Positions 5,913 through 14,698 of a DNA stretch of 17,479 nucleotides are shown piece by piece. Position 1 is the stretch's first letter. Each line of letters begins with the position of its first letter. The notes under the pieces are model-generated. The model was given only the letters and a program-made list of their open reading frames with translations. It had not been told where the DNA came from and did not search any database. Location: NCBI GenBank assembly GCA_905207535.1, contig CAJLLX010000033.1, positions 1 to 17,479 on the forward strand. Reading direction: 5' to 3'. A program made the translations under genes and the position numbers. The DNA comes from an uncultured Muribaculaceae bacterium. Lineage in GTDB: Bacteria > Bacteroidota > Bacteroidia > Bacteroidales > Muribaculaceae.

Positions 5913-7425
5913 GCGGACGGAAGCGGAAATGGTTCACCGCTCCGCGCCACATGTAGGGCGAGAGCGTGCCGTCGGCTGTATCGCCTCCGAAGAGGTAGAG
6001 GAAGGGGCACTCCCAGGTGTCCCAGTCGCCGTTGCCGCGCGACAGAGGCAGCTCCTGCAGCGCCAGGGGGCGCTTGACGGGCATGGCGGTCCAGTCGCCG
6101 ACCATGCCGCGCGCCTGAGCGGGCCGGGGCATCACTGAGGAGAGCACCAGCAGGTCGGCATTGGCTATTGCCGGGATATATTCCGGGAGCAGAAGCTCGT
6201 CGAAAGCCTTCTGCCAGTTGAGACCGTAGTCGTAGGAGATGTAGACGTCGCGCCCTACGGTGCCCACGCCGTTGCGGCCGCCGATGGCGAGGATCACATC
6301 GCTCTCACGCACGCGCCAGCTGACGGTGTCGGTGCGGCATACGGTGTATTCAGCCACGGCATAACCCTCGGCAGCGGGGAGATTGTCGCCCATGAGCGCC
6401 CAGGAGGTGCCGTCGTAGGCCCAGGTAGCGCCGGTGAGGCGTCCGTTCTTGTCGCGGCCGCCTACAGTGACCACCTGCGGAGTCTCCGACCACTTGGAGT
6501 CGAGGGCTATGGCTCCGGCGTTGCCCGACAGGGGGAAACGGTCCTCCACCTCGGCGCCGTCGGCAGCCGAAGCCGGATAGGAGGCGTGCACATATTTGCC
6601 CCCGGCGGTCTTAACGCCCAGGAGGGTGGAGCCGTAAGGCACTGTTATGGAGTTCCACACCTCGCCGGTGTCGCTCCAGGAGCGGCCGTCGGCCGAAGCG
6701 AGCAGATGCCCGTCGGCTGCGAGGATGAAAAGCTGACTATCGGTAGCTGTGAGCGAGCGCACATCCACCTGCGAGGGGAAGGAGGGGGTGAAGCTGCTCC
6801 ATTCGTTGTCGTAGAGGTTAGCCGACTCGGCCATGGAGCAAGTGCGGCCGCCGTCGGCCGAAGTGAGGCAGTAAGCCTTGTCGCCCATCCTCAGAGCGCG
6901 CTGCGACGAGGGTGCGGCAATGCTGCCCGGGAGCTGAGCACGGTTCACCTCGGCCCAGTAGAGCGAGTCGGGAGCCATGCGGTGCACATTGACACGGATG
7001 GTATAGTCGCGCTCATGCAGGCCGTCGCCCGACACCATGTGAAGCTTCACAGGGCCGCGGCTGAAGTCGATGGTGGTATTGCTGCTCGAGAGATAGTCTA
7101 TCTCCTCCGTCCCGTTTTCCCCCTCAAAGGAAAGCTTCATCTGCGAAGCAGCGTCGGAGCTGATGGAGACGATCAGACTGTTGGTCTTGGTGCCCACCGG
7201 CAGCGAGTCGGCATTGTAGATCTGCGCCGACACCAGGTCGATGGAGAAAAACACCGAGTCGAGATTGTTGAGCACCGTGCGGTCGGCCTTGAGCGAGAAG
7301 CCGGTGATCGCCAGGCCGCTGAAGTCGAGCGGTTCGCTCTCATATGTGTCGTCGGAGTTGCACGAGGCCAGCGACGCCAGCCCGGCGAGCCCTACAGCAA
7401 AAAGGATATGTTTAGTTTTGTTCAT
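5905..7425 (-). CDS. DUF6242-family lipoprotein with sialidase-type (Asp-box) beta-propeller
   Basis: 506 residues from the ATG at 7425. That start gives MNKTKHILFAVGLAGLASLASC, a lipoprotein signal with lipobox LASC and a following NSDD, so the protein is probably surface-exposed or outer-membrane anchored. A longer in-frame start at 7509 was rejected: it adds 28 non-signal residues and would sit almost on the predicted transcription start. Residues about 35-150 form a beta-rich N-terminal domain ending in YTIRVNVHRMAPDSLYW. The rest is propeller-like with Asp-box motifs, SADGRSW and a perfect SYDYGLNW, as in BNR/sialidase blades. None of the sialidase catalytic Arg pattern is evident, so binding or scaffolding is more likely than hydrolysis. 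Ligand unknown. The DUF6242 name is from memory. Confidence 0.7.
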   Translation of the reverse strand: MNKTKHILFAVGLAGLASLASCNSDDTYESEPLDFSGLAITGFSLKADRTVLNNLDSVFFSIDLVSAQIYNADSLPVGTKTNSLIVSISSDAASQMKLSFEGENGTEEIDYLSSSNTTIDFSRGPVKLHMVSGDGLHERDYTIRVNVHRMAPDSLYWAEVNRAQLPGSIAAPSSQRALRMGDKAYCLTSADGGRTCSMAESANLYDNEWSSFTPSFPSQVDVRSLTATDSQLFILAADGHLLASADGRSWSDTGEVWNSITVPYGSTLLGVKTAGGKYVHASYPASAADGAEVEDRFPLSGNAGAIALDSKWSETPQVVTVGGRDKNGRLTGATWAYDGTSWALMGDNLPAAEGYAVAEYTVCRTDTVSWRVRESDVILAIGGRNGVGTVGRDVYISYDYGLNWQKAFDELLLPEYIPAIANADLLVLSSVMPRPAQARGMVGDWTAMPVKRPLALQELPLSRGNGDWDTWECPFLYLFGGDTADGTLSPYMWRGAVNHFRFRPLW

Positions 7426-7513
7426 AGAGGCGGTAAGCCTTGATACGTTATATTTCGGTTCATCCCCGGGGCGCAAAAGAGAGCGAGAGGCGACGCCATG
7501 GGATTTCAACTTG

Positions 7514-7521
7514 CAAAGTTA
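7514..7521 (-). promoter_or_regulatory. Candidate -7 box for the DUF6242 gene
   Basis: The minus strand reads TAACTTTG, an exact match to the Bacteroides -7 consensus TAnnTTTG. A TTTG lies 23 bases further upstream (7548-7545), a little far for the -33 box. Initiation near 7507 would leave a leader of about 80 bases to the ATG at 7425. This also argues against the alternative start at 7509. Confidence 0.45.
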
Positions 7522-7531
7522 ACAAGATTTT

Positions 7532-7566
7532 GCCAACTTCCGGCCAAAAGGGGGCCGAAAATTGGC
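7532..7566. promoter_or_regulatory. Nested dyad at the -33 region of the DUF6242 promoter (possible operator)
   Basis: Symmetric about 7549: GCCAA (7532-7536) pairs with TTGGC (7562-7566), and CGGCC (7541-7545) pairs with GGCCG (7553-7557). The 4-base gaps between arms (CTTC, AAAA) are also half complementary. It lies just upstream of the -7 box and covers the -33 region, where a repressor or activator dimer would bind. A perfect 12-bp palindrome, AAATTATAATTT, lies at 7592-7603. Confidence 0.4.
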
Positions 7567-7688
7567 TATCGAGGTATTCGTAAGCGTTACAAAATTATAA
7601 TTTCCACCTTAAACGGCCAATCAAAGAGCGAGATTTAAATGTTTTTTTGATTCTTTTCACACCTGTTTGGCATAGGGGGATGGATGGG

Positions 7689-7731
7689 AAAAGCGGGGTT
7701 GCGGCCCGGGATGGGCTGCAACCCCGCTTTT
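7689..7731 (-). terminator. Terminator of the susC-susD-lipoprotein operon
   Basis: A perfect 14-bp stem joins AAAAGCGGGGTTGC (7689-7702) and GCAACCCCGCTTTT (7718-7731) with a 15-base GC-rich loop. The four T at the 3' end on either strand lie within the stem, so the hairpin could work in both directions. It lies 60 bases past the stop of the third gene. A second, tight hairpin, GCTGCCC/GGGCAGC (7751-7766), precedes it on the transcript. The remaining stretch, 7567-7680, is AT-rich and shows no gene. Confidence 0.8.
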
Positions 7732-7790
7732 GAGGGTTATTGCAACCTCAGCTGCCCGAGGGCAGCCGAGGCGATATTGACATTAAGGGA

Positions 7791-9470
7791 TCAGCGCCGC
7801 ATGGTGCTGCGGTTGAGGCGGGCGGCGTCGCCGGCGGGAGCCTTGGCTGCTACTCCGCTTGCATCCTCTTTGACGGGAAGGACAATCTTGGTAGGTGTAT
7901 GCCAGTTGGTGTCTTCCCAGAGGAATACGTAGTCGGTGGAGCCGTTGATGCCGATCATCGGGTGGTTGATGGTGATCACGCCTTCCTCGAGCTTGTCGTT
8001 GAGACCCATCTCGATAACCTCATCCTTGGTGTAGGCGCGGTTGCCGTCCTTAGGACCATAATAGTTGGTCATCGCGAAGTCGGCGTTCATAGCCACGATT
8101 GAAGTCTCACCGTCGTCGAAGATCTGCTGCTCTTCGATGATTACGAAGTTGGGATCTTCGCAGTTGATGATAAGGTTGTACTGCTCGGGCCAGTTGGCAA
8201 CAATCTCCGAAGGCCATACGCCGAATGCGTACGGGCCGACGAGGCGATACATGTTGGGGTTCTCGGTGTGCTGCTCCATCTCAACCTCATAGGTGAGAGC
8301 CGGGTAGCCGAAGTATTCGGCGATGAAGCCATCGGTGTATGTAGCTTTGCCAAGGCTCTCCCATTCGCTCGGAGCCCACGGGAAGATGAGGGTCCAGCCC
8401 TTCGAGGGCCAGTAGCCTTCGATGCCGGGCAGAAGCACGGTGAGGTTCTCGCCGAAGGAGATGCGGCCGTTCTGATATTCGCCGGCGCCGGAGAGCTTGC
8501 TGTAGGGGATATTCACTACGCCATCAGCCCATGTGAGGTTGGTCTGAGTCTTGTTGTAGCAGTAGTTGCAGGCGATCTTAATAGTGCCTTCTACACCTGA
8601 GTAAAACTTAACACCGGTATCATACATGAGCTGATAGTTGCCGTTCTTGTCGGAGAAGAACACCTCCGAAGGATTAGCTGCATTGATGTAGAGGTAGTTG
8701 GGATTGTCGAGCGGAAGTACATACTGGCCATAACCGCACTGCTCGTATGGACGGAGCAGACGGAAGAAGTCCTTTTTGATCGGGTGCTTCTGGCAGGTGA
8801 CCTCGAACTCGATCTGACGGCCTGCAGTGGAGGGGGCGAGAATCACGTAGTCGCGAAGGATTACCGGACCTTCGGTGATGGTCTCCCACGGAGTGAACTG
8901 CACGGCGTAGTTGATGCTGGTGATGTAGTAGGGTGAAGATTCGCCGGCAACGGAAGTATTGAAGTTGTAGGCGACCATTTGGGTAAGGTTGCTTACCGAG
9001 CCGAAATAGAATGCGATATCGGTCTCACCCTCGCCGTCGGTGAAGTGTACGGGGATAGAAGCCTTGCCTGTGGTTGCATCGAAAACGGCACCCTCGGTGG
9101 GGGTGAAGACTGTCTGTGTGCTATTTGCATCATCCTTAGCTAACTGCACCTGACCGGCCGCGAGGGTCTGATCGAGGGGAAGTGTGGCTACTGTACCGAT
9201 GGTGAACAGTGAGGTGGCATTGGTGCCATCTGCAGCGGAGAGAGTGACATCGACCGTGCCATCGCTTTCGCCCGATGTGTTCTGGCGATAAGCCTTGATG
9301 GTGAAGTAGCTGGCATCCTCCTCGAGGTCCACGTTGCTCTCGTCGTTGTCCGAGAAGTAAACGGGAGGAGTATTGACCGCCTCGGCGGGAGTGTACTCCA
9401 CGTCGTCGCTGCAGGCGGTGAGGGCGAGGCCCATCACTCCTAAACCGAGAAATATTTTGTTGAATTTCAT
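7791..9470 (-). CDS. Surface lipoprotein, third gene of the SusCD operon (SusE/F position)
   Basis: 559 residues. MKFNKIFLGLGVMGLALTAC is a lipoprotein signal, with Cys 20 in LTAC followed by SDD, an acidic run typical of Bacteroidetes surface export. Residues about 35-175 alternate strands (PPVYFSDNDESNVDL, GTVDVTLSAADG, ASIPVHFTDGEGETDIAFYF) and resemble a Calx-beta or Ig-like module. The remainder (about 185-530) is rich in Trp, Tyr and Asn with several strand-turn units, such as PGIEGYWPSKGWTLIFPW and YAFGVWPSEIVANWPEQYN, which suits a ligand-binding surface. It sits 115 bases after susD, where SusE/SusF-type binding proteins lie, but I see no clear match to SusE, SusF or known carbohydrate-binding modules. 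Ligand unknown; binding at the outer surface is inferred from position and anchoring. Confidence 0.75.
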   Translation of the reverse strand: MKFNKIFLGLGVMGLALTACSDDVEYTPAEAVNTPPVYFSDNDESNVDLEEDASYFTIKAYRQNTSGESDGTVDVTLSAADGTNATSLFTIGTVATLPLDQTLAAGQVQLAKDDANSTQTVFTPTEGAVFDATTGKASIPVHFTDGEGETDIAFYFGSVSNLTQMVAYNFNTSVAGESSPYYITSINYAVQFTPWETITEGPVILRDYVILAPSTAGRQIEFEVTCQKHPIKKDFFRLLRPYEQCGYGQYVLPLDNPNYLYINAANPSEVFFSDKNGNYQLMYDTGVKFYSGVEGTIKIACNYCYNKTQTNLTWADGVVNIPYSKLSGAGEYQNGRISFGENLTVLLPGIEGYWPSKGWTLIFPWAPSEWESLGKATYTDGFIAEYFGYPALTYEVEMEQHTENPNMYRLVGPYAFGVWPSEIVANWPEQYNLIINCEDPNFVIIEEQQIFDDGETSIVAMNADFAMTNYYGPKDGNRAYTKDEVIEMGLNDKLEEGVITINHPMIGINGSTDYVFLWEDTNWHTPTKIVLPVKEDASGVAAKAPAGDAARLNRSTMRR

Positions 9471-9509
9471 ATTCTTGAAGTATAAACTTTGTTATGAAAA
9501 GTGATTTTC

Positions 9510-9547
9510 AGGTTCCGCTCCGCCCCGGTAGAGGAGGGGCGGAACCT
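9510..9547 (-). terminator. Hairpin between susD and the third gene (partial terminator or mRNA stabiliser)
   Basis: AGGTTCCGC (9510-9518) pairs with GCGGAACCT (9539-9547). An alternative inner stem, TCCGCCCC (9519-9526) with GGGGCGGA (9536-9543), competes for some of the same bases. No strong T-run follows, so it probably lets some transcription through. Hairpins of this kind after susD can set a higher level of SusCD than of downstream proteins. Confidence 0.45.
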
Positions 9548-9585
9548 TATGAGTGAAAACCCGGACGCAATCCGGAAAAGCAGAC

Positions 9586-11247
9586 TTATTCGTAGTCAGC
9601 GACAGGACGGGGCTGCGAAGCGCCGTGTGTGCCGTCGACAATGAGCGGGTTGCGCTCGATCTCGGCCTGAGGAATGTCATAGAGGCGGACGAGGTCGTCG
9701 GGAGCTACCACGAGCACGAAGTTGGTGGGATAGCCACCGCCGCGGCGGTCGATAGGCTTCTGCAGACGCTGGATATCGGCGTAGGAGAGACCTTCGCCCC
9801 AGAACTCTATGCGGCGCTGATTCCACACGATGTCGCGGAACGACTCAAAGTCGCTTGCGTTGCAGGTGAAACCGGTGTCGCGGTAGCCGCGTACGAAGTC
9901 GTTGAGGGTAACGATGCCGGCGGCCAGATTGGTGTAAGCCTGGGCCTCAGCCTTGATGTAGTACATCTCCTCGATACGGATCCAGGGGAAGTCGATGGCG
10001 CCGCTTGTGCTGGGCATGTCTTCGGGAGCGCCGAACTTAACAGTAGCATAGGGCGGGAACTTCTCGTTGCCCACATCGGCATAGCCGCTCTTGATGTAGT
10101 TGGCATAGTTCTGAGGCAGAGCCGAAGAGGGGTTGCCCGAAGCGTCGAGCCACCAGCCCTTGCGGACGTCGGAGGTAGGTATCGACTCGTAGAGAGCCTT
10201 GTTGATGCAGCGGTAAACGCCTGCACCGGCATAGCCGGTGGTCTGGAAGCCGGTGGCGTGCGATGCCCAGCATACCAGGGTGCTATAGCGTCTCTCCGAA
10301 TCATCGGCATAAGTGCCCCAGATGTAGTTCTCCTCGTTGATGTCGTCGAATCCGGGCACCGAAGCCTTGGAGGCACTGATGGGCTGGATGCCCTGAGCCT
10401 TGCCGAGCTCGATGGCCTTGTCGGCATCTTTCGCGGCCTGCTCGTAGTTGCAGCAGAAGAGGTTGGCGCGTGCGCGAAGTGCGTAGCAGGTGAGGTCGTC
10501 GGCAAATGTCTTGATGAGGTTGGGGGTTGAAGTGTTCATTGTCGAGCGGTTCACACGGTTGCCTTCGGGAATGTCAGCATTGTCGATGCTCTCGAATAGG
10601 CGGATAGCCTCGGTGAGGTCGTCGTTAATCTGCTCATAGACCTTGCGGACAGTGGCACGGGGGCAGCCGTTGACCGACACATCGTCCATATTCTCCTCGG
10701 TGATGATGGGGACACAGAGGCCGTCGGGGTTGGCGGCGTATGTGAAGGCATACATCTGGGCGAGGTTGAAGTAGCAATAGGCGCGGAAGGCGTAGCCCTG
10801 AGCGAGGTAATATTTCAGCTCGGTGTTCTCGGTGCCCTTGTCGATACCGGCAAGGAGGGTGTTGGCCGAGCGGATGGTGTAGTAGTTGTAGTACCAGCAC
10901 ATGAGGTTGAGGAAGTAGCGGCCGTTGAAGTCGCTCATCTCAAGTGCGGGAGAATACCAGTTGTAACCTACGTCGGCCGAAGACATGTCCATGCCGCGGC
11001 AGTCCTCGGCCAGGAAGCTCGAAGGCAGACCGTAGTCGATATGGTTACCAAAGATGGTATTGAAATTGATTAGCTGCTGAGGCAGGGCGTTGACGCCGGC
11101 TGCAGCGAGTGCAGGATTCTGATCCACAGCATCTTTCTTCTGTTCCTCGGTAGCCACTCCGCCGTTGGGGAGCTGGTCGAGGTCGTTGCAGGCCGTAAAG
11201 AGCGACCCTGCTGCCAGAAGCGACAATAATATTTTGGATTTTTTCAT
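9586..11247 (-). CDS. SusD/RagB-family outer-membrane nutrient-binding lipoprotein
   Basis: 553 residues. The lipoprotein signal MKKSKILLSLLAAGSLFTAC has Cys 20 followed by NDLDQLP. The SusD N-terminal helical domain follows, with TPR-like segments at about 110-170 (NYYTIRSANTLLAGI, AQGYAFRAYCYFNLAQMYAF) and 250-282. The C-terminal SusD domain contains IRIEEMYYIKAEAQAY (423-438) and NQRRIEFWGEGLSYADIQRL (476-495), the family's closing signature. SusD caps the SusC channel at the cell surface and presents the ligand. The substrate-facing residues cannot be matched to a known glycan or peptide class by eye. Several cysteines (such as C264-C265) are unusual for a surface protein. The gene begins 35 bases after susC and should be co-transcribed with it. 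Confidence 0.93.
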   Translation of the reverse strand: MKKSKILLSLLAAGSLFTACNDLDQLPNGGVATEEQKKDAVDQNPALAAAGVNALPQQLINFNTIFGNHIDYGLPSSFLAEDCRGMDMSSADVGYNWYSPALEMSDFNGRYFLNLMCWYYNYYTIRSANTLLAGIDKGTENTELKYYLAQGYAFRAYCYFNLAQMYAFTYAANPDGLCVPIITEENMDDVSVNGCPRATVRKVYEQINDDLTEAIRLFESIDNADIPEGNRVNRSTMNTSTPNLIKTFADDLTCYALRARANLFCCNYEQAAKDADKAIELGKAQGIQPISASKASVPGFDDINEENYIWGTYADDSERRYSTLVCWASHATGFQTTGYAGAGVYRCINKALYESIPTSDVRKGWWLDASGNPSSALPQNYANYIKSGYADVGNEKFPPYATVKFGAPEDMPSTSGAIDFPWIRIEEMYYIKAEAQAYTNLAAGIVTLNDFVRGYRDTGFTCNASDFESFRDIVWNQRRIEFWGEGLSYADIQRLQKPIDRRGGGYPTNFVLVVAPDDLVRLYDIPQAEIERNPLIVDGTHGASQPRPVADYE

Positions 11248-11282
11248 TTTAGTCTCTTGATTCCAGGTTCGTTATTTACGTA

Positions 11283-14200
11283 TCAGAAAGTCACGCGGAT
11301 ACCGCCGGAGATGTTGCGCATCAGCGAGTAAGCACCGTTGCTCATGCTTGCCATGGATGTACGGGGATCAAGACCCTTGCGCTTTGTCCAGATGGCCACA
11401 TTGTCGGCAGCGCCGTAGATGCGGACTCCCTCAAGGAAGATCTTGCGGGTCCACTTGGCGGGGAGGGTGTAGCCCAGAGTGATATTCTGCAGCGAGAGGT
11501 AGTTGCTGCTTACGAGGAAGAAGTCGCTCTCCTTATCGCCGAAGTCGTAGGTGTTCTGAGCATTGAGCTGAGGAATGTTGGTATTGGGGTTCTCGGGTGT
11601 CCACTGCTCGAGAGCGTCGACGTGCCAGTTTTTGCCGAGCGACTGAGTTTTGCCCGAGTGCATGAGGCTGGCGTAGCCGTAGTCGTACATCTTACCGCCG
11701 AGCTGGTAGCTGAACTGTACGCTCAGGTCGAAGCCGTAGGCGTTGAGGGTGGTGCCGAAGCCGCCGTAGAAGGTAGGCAGGGTGTTGCCGGTCATCTGAC
11801 GGTTGGTGTCGTAGGCTATGTCGTAGTTGTTGCTCTTGTATTCATTGCCTTCATCGTCGCGGGCCCAATAGAGAGCCTCGCCGGTAGCGGGGTCAACGCC
11901 GGCATATTTGGGCAGATAGTAGTTGTAGACCGACTCTCCCTCCTTGAGGATGCGGAGACCGGTGATGATCTGACCCTTCACGTCGGGGTGCAGCTCGATG
12001 ATGCGGTTCTTGAGCCAGGTGCCGTTGAAGTTGATCTCCCATGTGATGTCGCGTGTGGAGATGGGACGGCCGGTAAGCTCGATCTCTATACCGGAGTTGC
12101 GGATAGAGCCCACGTTCATAGGTATGGAGGAGAAACCGTTGGTAGGAGCCACAGGCTTGTTGTAAAGCATGTCGGAGGTTTGACGGAGGAAGTACTCTAC
12201 GGTACCCGACAGGCGCTCCTGGAAGAAGCTGAAGTCGACGCCGGCGTTCCAGGCGTTGGAGGTCTCCCATGTGATGTCGGGGTTACCCTTCTGAGCGAGG
12301 TTACCGTCGGACCAGCTGTCAGTGCCTTTTACATCATAGATATCCTCATAGTAAGGAGCTTTAAGGTCGAGGTTATCGTTACCCTGCTGACCGTAAGAAG
12401 CCTTCACTTTCAACATGTCGATCCATGTAACATCCTGCAGGAATGTCTCCTTGGCTGCGTCCCAGCCGAGAGATGCGGAGAAGAAGTTGCCCCAACGATG
12501 CTTGGGAGCGAAGTTGGAAGAAGCGTCGCGACGGAAGGAAGCCTCAACGAAGTACTTGCTGTCGTAGTCGTAGTTGAGACGTCCGAAGAAGCCGCGGGTG
12601 GAGTAGCCCGACGAACCGCCGCCGCTGATACGGTTGGCGTTGTTGAGGGTATTGTTCACAGCCCAGCTGTTGGGGTCGTAGAGGTCGTAACCGGCAGCGT
12701 AAACTACCTCGGAGTTGCGCTCATAGCTTTCATAACCGATCATGATGGCGCCGTGGTGCACGTCGCCGAAAGTACGGCGGTAGTTGGCCAGGGCCTGGAT
12801 GTTGAGGCCGCGGAGGCGAGACTGCTGCTGCTGAGCCAGACCGTTGTGCTGAGCGTAAGCGCCGTAGAAGCGGTTGTAGACATTGTGGTGACGGGTGTTG
12901 TCGAGGAAGTAACCGATGGTACCGGTCACGTTAAGGTTTTCGATAGGAGTGATGGTGGCGTACCACTTGGCGTCGAGCACATCCATGAGGCTCTCCTGCT
13001 TGTCGTAAAGGAAACCCGAGGTGGGGTTACCGCCCGACATGTAGTTACGGTAGGTGCCGAGGACATACTTGCCGTCGCCATAGTCGTAGATAGGCTTGCC
13101 GAGGTTGGCATCATACATGATGTTGCCGGCGGCGTCGCGCACGTAGATAGGATAGATGGGGGCCATGTTGTCGATCATGGCGAATGCGTTGCCCGAGGAG
13201 ATGGATTCTCCGGCTTCCTGTCCCGAGGGGGCCTGCATGTTAACATAGTTGTAGCTGATGCTGGTGCCTAATTTCAACCATTTTTTGGCCTGATATTCGG
13301 CGCCGATGCGCGAAGACAGACGCTGGTAACCTGAGCCTTCGATGATACCTTCATCTGACAGGTAACCTACGCTGCCGTAGAAGTTGAAGCGGTCGGTACC
13401 GCCGGTGACGGAGAGGTTGTACTCCTGACGCAGACCGTGGATGAAGGTCTCTTCATACCAGTCGTCGGGGGTGATATAGTTGCCGTTAGGTGTCACGCGG
13501 CCCATAGTGGCGTTGGGGTTGAGCTTGCCGTTGGTGCCGATGAGGAGCTGGCCGGCTGGCACGTTCCAGATGTTGTATTGGCGTCCGAAGGCCTCGTCGA
13601 GGGCAGCGTTGGCGCGGAGGTTCGACTCGCGGGCATCGTAGCCGTTGATGTCGTGGTAGCCGTTGTAGAGGGCGCTGTAGGCGGTCTCATAATACATGCG
13701 GGGATCGGTGATCACGTCGTAGCCCTTGATCTGGCGGGCGTTGGCACCCCAGCGGGCGTCGAGGGTGATCTTGGCGTCGCCCACTTTGCCTCGCTTGGTG
13801 GTGATGAGGATCACACCGTTGGCACCGCGGGCACCGTAAAGGGCAGCGGCAGCGGCGTCCTTAAGGACGGTCATCGACTCGATGTCCATGGTGTTGAGGG
13901 TGGCGATGCCACCGTCGAAGGGCATGCCGTCAACTACATATAGAGGTGTGGTGGTGCCGAAGATGGTACCGATACCGCGGATGCGGACTGTAGGAGCGGT
14001 ACCGGGCTGGCCGTTGGCAGTGGTAATCTGCACACCCGACATCGTACCGGAGAGTGCACTCACAGCGTCGGTGACCATGCGGCCCTCGATCTCGTCGGCC
14101 TTGATGACCGAAGCCGAACCGGTGTAGGCCGATTTTTTAGCAGTACCGTAAGCCACGACCATAACCTCGTCGAGGCTGTTCTCATTGTCGGAAAGCGAGA

Positions 14201-14471
14201 TTGTCATTCCATTCTGCGGGGTGACAGTCTGCGCTATCATGCCGACATAGGAAACTACCATCTTGTGCACATTGGCAGGAATGTTGATGGTAAACTTTCC
14301 GTCGATGTCGGTGGCGGTTCCCTGACCGCCGCCCACCGGCATCACCGTCGCGCCGGCGAGGGGCTCGCCGTCAGCGGCGGACACGACAGTACCGGAGATG
14401 GACCGGGTCTGTGCCAGAGCACATACCACAGCCAAAAGGACTGTCGTCAGTAATAGAAACAGCTTTTTCAT
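11283..14471 (-). CDS. SusC/RagA-family TonB-linked outer-membrane transporter
   Basis: 1062 residues. The signal peptide is MKKLFLLLTTVLLAVVCALA. Residues 23-95 form the carboxypeptidase-regulatory-like domain (SISGTVVSAADGEPLAGATV through MVVSYVGM). The TonB box region is LDEVMVVAYGT (100-110). The plug (about 115-228) contains VRIRGIGTI, PLYVVDGMPFDGG and LYGARGANGVILITTKRG, all hallmark SusC motifs. A 22-strand barrel should fill about 235-1062, ending in Phe. There is no N-terminal STN domain, so signalling through an anti-sigma factor is not expected from this protein. It would import the SusD-bound ligand using TonB-ExbBD energy. It is the first gene of the operon, with a long structured leader upstream. 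Confidence 0.95.
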   Translation of the reverse strand: MKKLFLLLTTVLLAVVCALAQTRSISGTVVSAADGEPLAGATVMPVGGGQGTATDIDGKFTINIPANVHKMVVSYVGMIAQTVTPQNGMTISLSDNENSLDEVMVVAYGTAKKSAYTGSASVIKADEIEGRMVTDAVSALSGTMSGVQITTANGQPGTAPTVRIRGIGTIFGTTTPLYVVDGMPFDGGIATLNTMDIESMTVLKDAAAAALYGARGANGVILITTKRGKVGDAKITLDARWGANARQIKGYDVITDPRMYYETAYSALYNGYHDINGYDARESNLRANAALDEAFGRQYNIWNVPAGQLLIGTNGKLNPNATMGRVTPNGNYITPDDWYEETFIHGLRQEYNLSVTGGTDRFNFYGSVGYLSDEGIIEGSGYQRLSSRIGAEYQAKKWLKLGTSISYNYVNMQAPSGQEAGESISSGNAFAMIDNMAPIYPIYVRDAAGNIMYDANLGKPIYDYGDGKYVLGTYRNYMSGGNPTSGFLYDKQESLMDVLDAKWYATITPIENLNVTGTIGYFLDNTRHHNVYNRFYGAYAQHNGLAQQQQSRLRGLNIQALANYRRTFGDVHHGAIMIGYESYERNSEVVYAAGYDLYDPNSWAVNNTLNNANRISGGGSSGYSTRGFFGRLNYDYDSKYFVEASFRRDASSNFAPKHRWGNFFSASLGWDAAKETFLQDVTWIDMLKVKASYGQQGNDNLDLKAPYYEDIYDVKGTDSWSDGNLAQKGNPDITWETSNAWNAGVDFSFFQERLSGTVEYFLRQTSDMLYNKPVAPTNGFSSIPMNVGSIRNSGIEIELTGRPISTRDITWEINFNGTWLKNRIIELHPDVKGQIITGLRILKEGESVYNYYLPKYAGVDPATGEALYWARDDEGNEYKSNNYDIAYDTNRQMTGNTLPTFYGGFGTTLNAYGFDLSVQFSYQLGGKMYDYGYASLMHSGKTQSLGKNWHVDALEQWTPENPNTNIPQLNAQNTYDFGDKESDFFLVSSNYLSLQNITLGYTLPAKWTRKIFLEGVRIYGAADNVAIWTKRKGLDPRTSMASMSNGAYSLMRNISGGIRVTF

Positions 14472-14519
14472 ACACTATAATTAATTAAACATAAAGAGTT
14501 AGATAATGCTTGATTGAAT

Positions 14520-14591
14520 GGGCCTCGGGGCCCGCGGAGAGATGATTGGCGGGGGACGGAGAGCGCCGGCTCTCCGGCAGCGACCCCGAGG
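14520..14591 (-). promoter_or_regulatory. Structured 5' leader of the susC transcript
   Basis: A long-range 8-bp pairing, CCTCGGGG (14523-14530) with CCCCGAGG (14584-14591), encloses a strong hairpin, CGGAGAGC/GCTCTCCG with a 4-base loop (14557-14576). A competing local hairpin, GGGCC/GGCCC (14520-14533), uses part of the same outer arm, so two folds are mutually exclusive. The region lies inside the roughly 220-base leader implied by the -7 box at 14699-14706. No known riboswitch class was recognised. Confidence 0.45.
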
Positions 14592-14698
14592 GAGGAGAGA
14601 AAGGTGATGAAGTTTGAAAACTGTTAAAAAGCGACAAAATTGCACGCCGCGATGCCCGACCGCCGCATGTGTATGCCTCTTTTCGCTCCTTTCTGCCA

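Noticed and set aside
7426..7509. Extended N-terminus of the DUF6242 protein starting at 7509
   Set aside because: It would place 28 polar residues before a perfect lipoprotein signal, and its ATG coincides with the predicted transcription start.
11622..13271. Long plus-strand open frame antisense to susC
   Set aside because: Val/Gly/Glu-rich complement of susC with no motif or signal; susC family features on the minus strand are clear.
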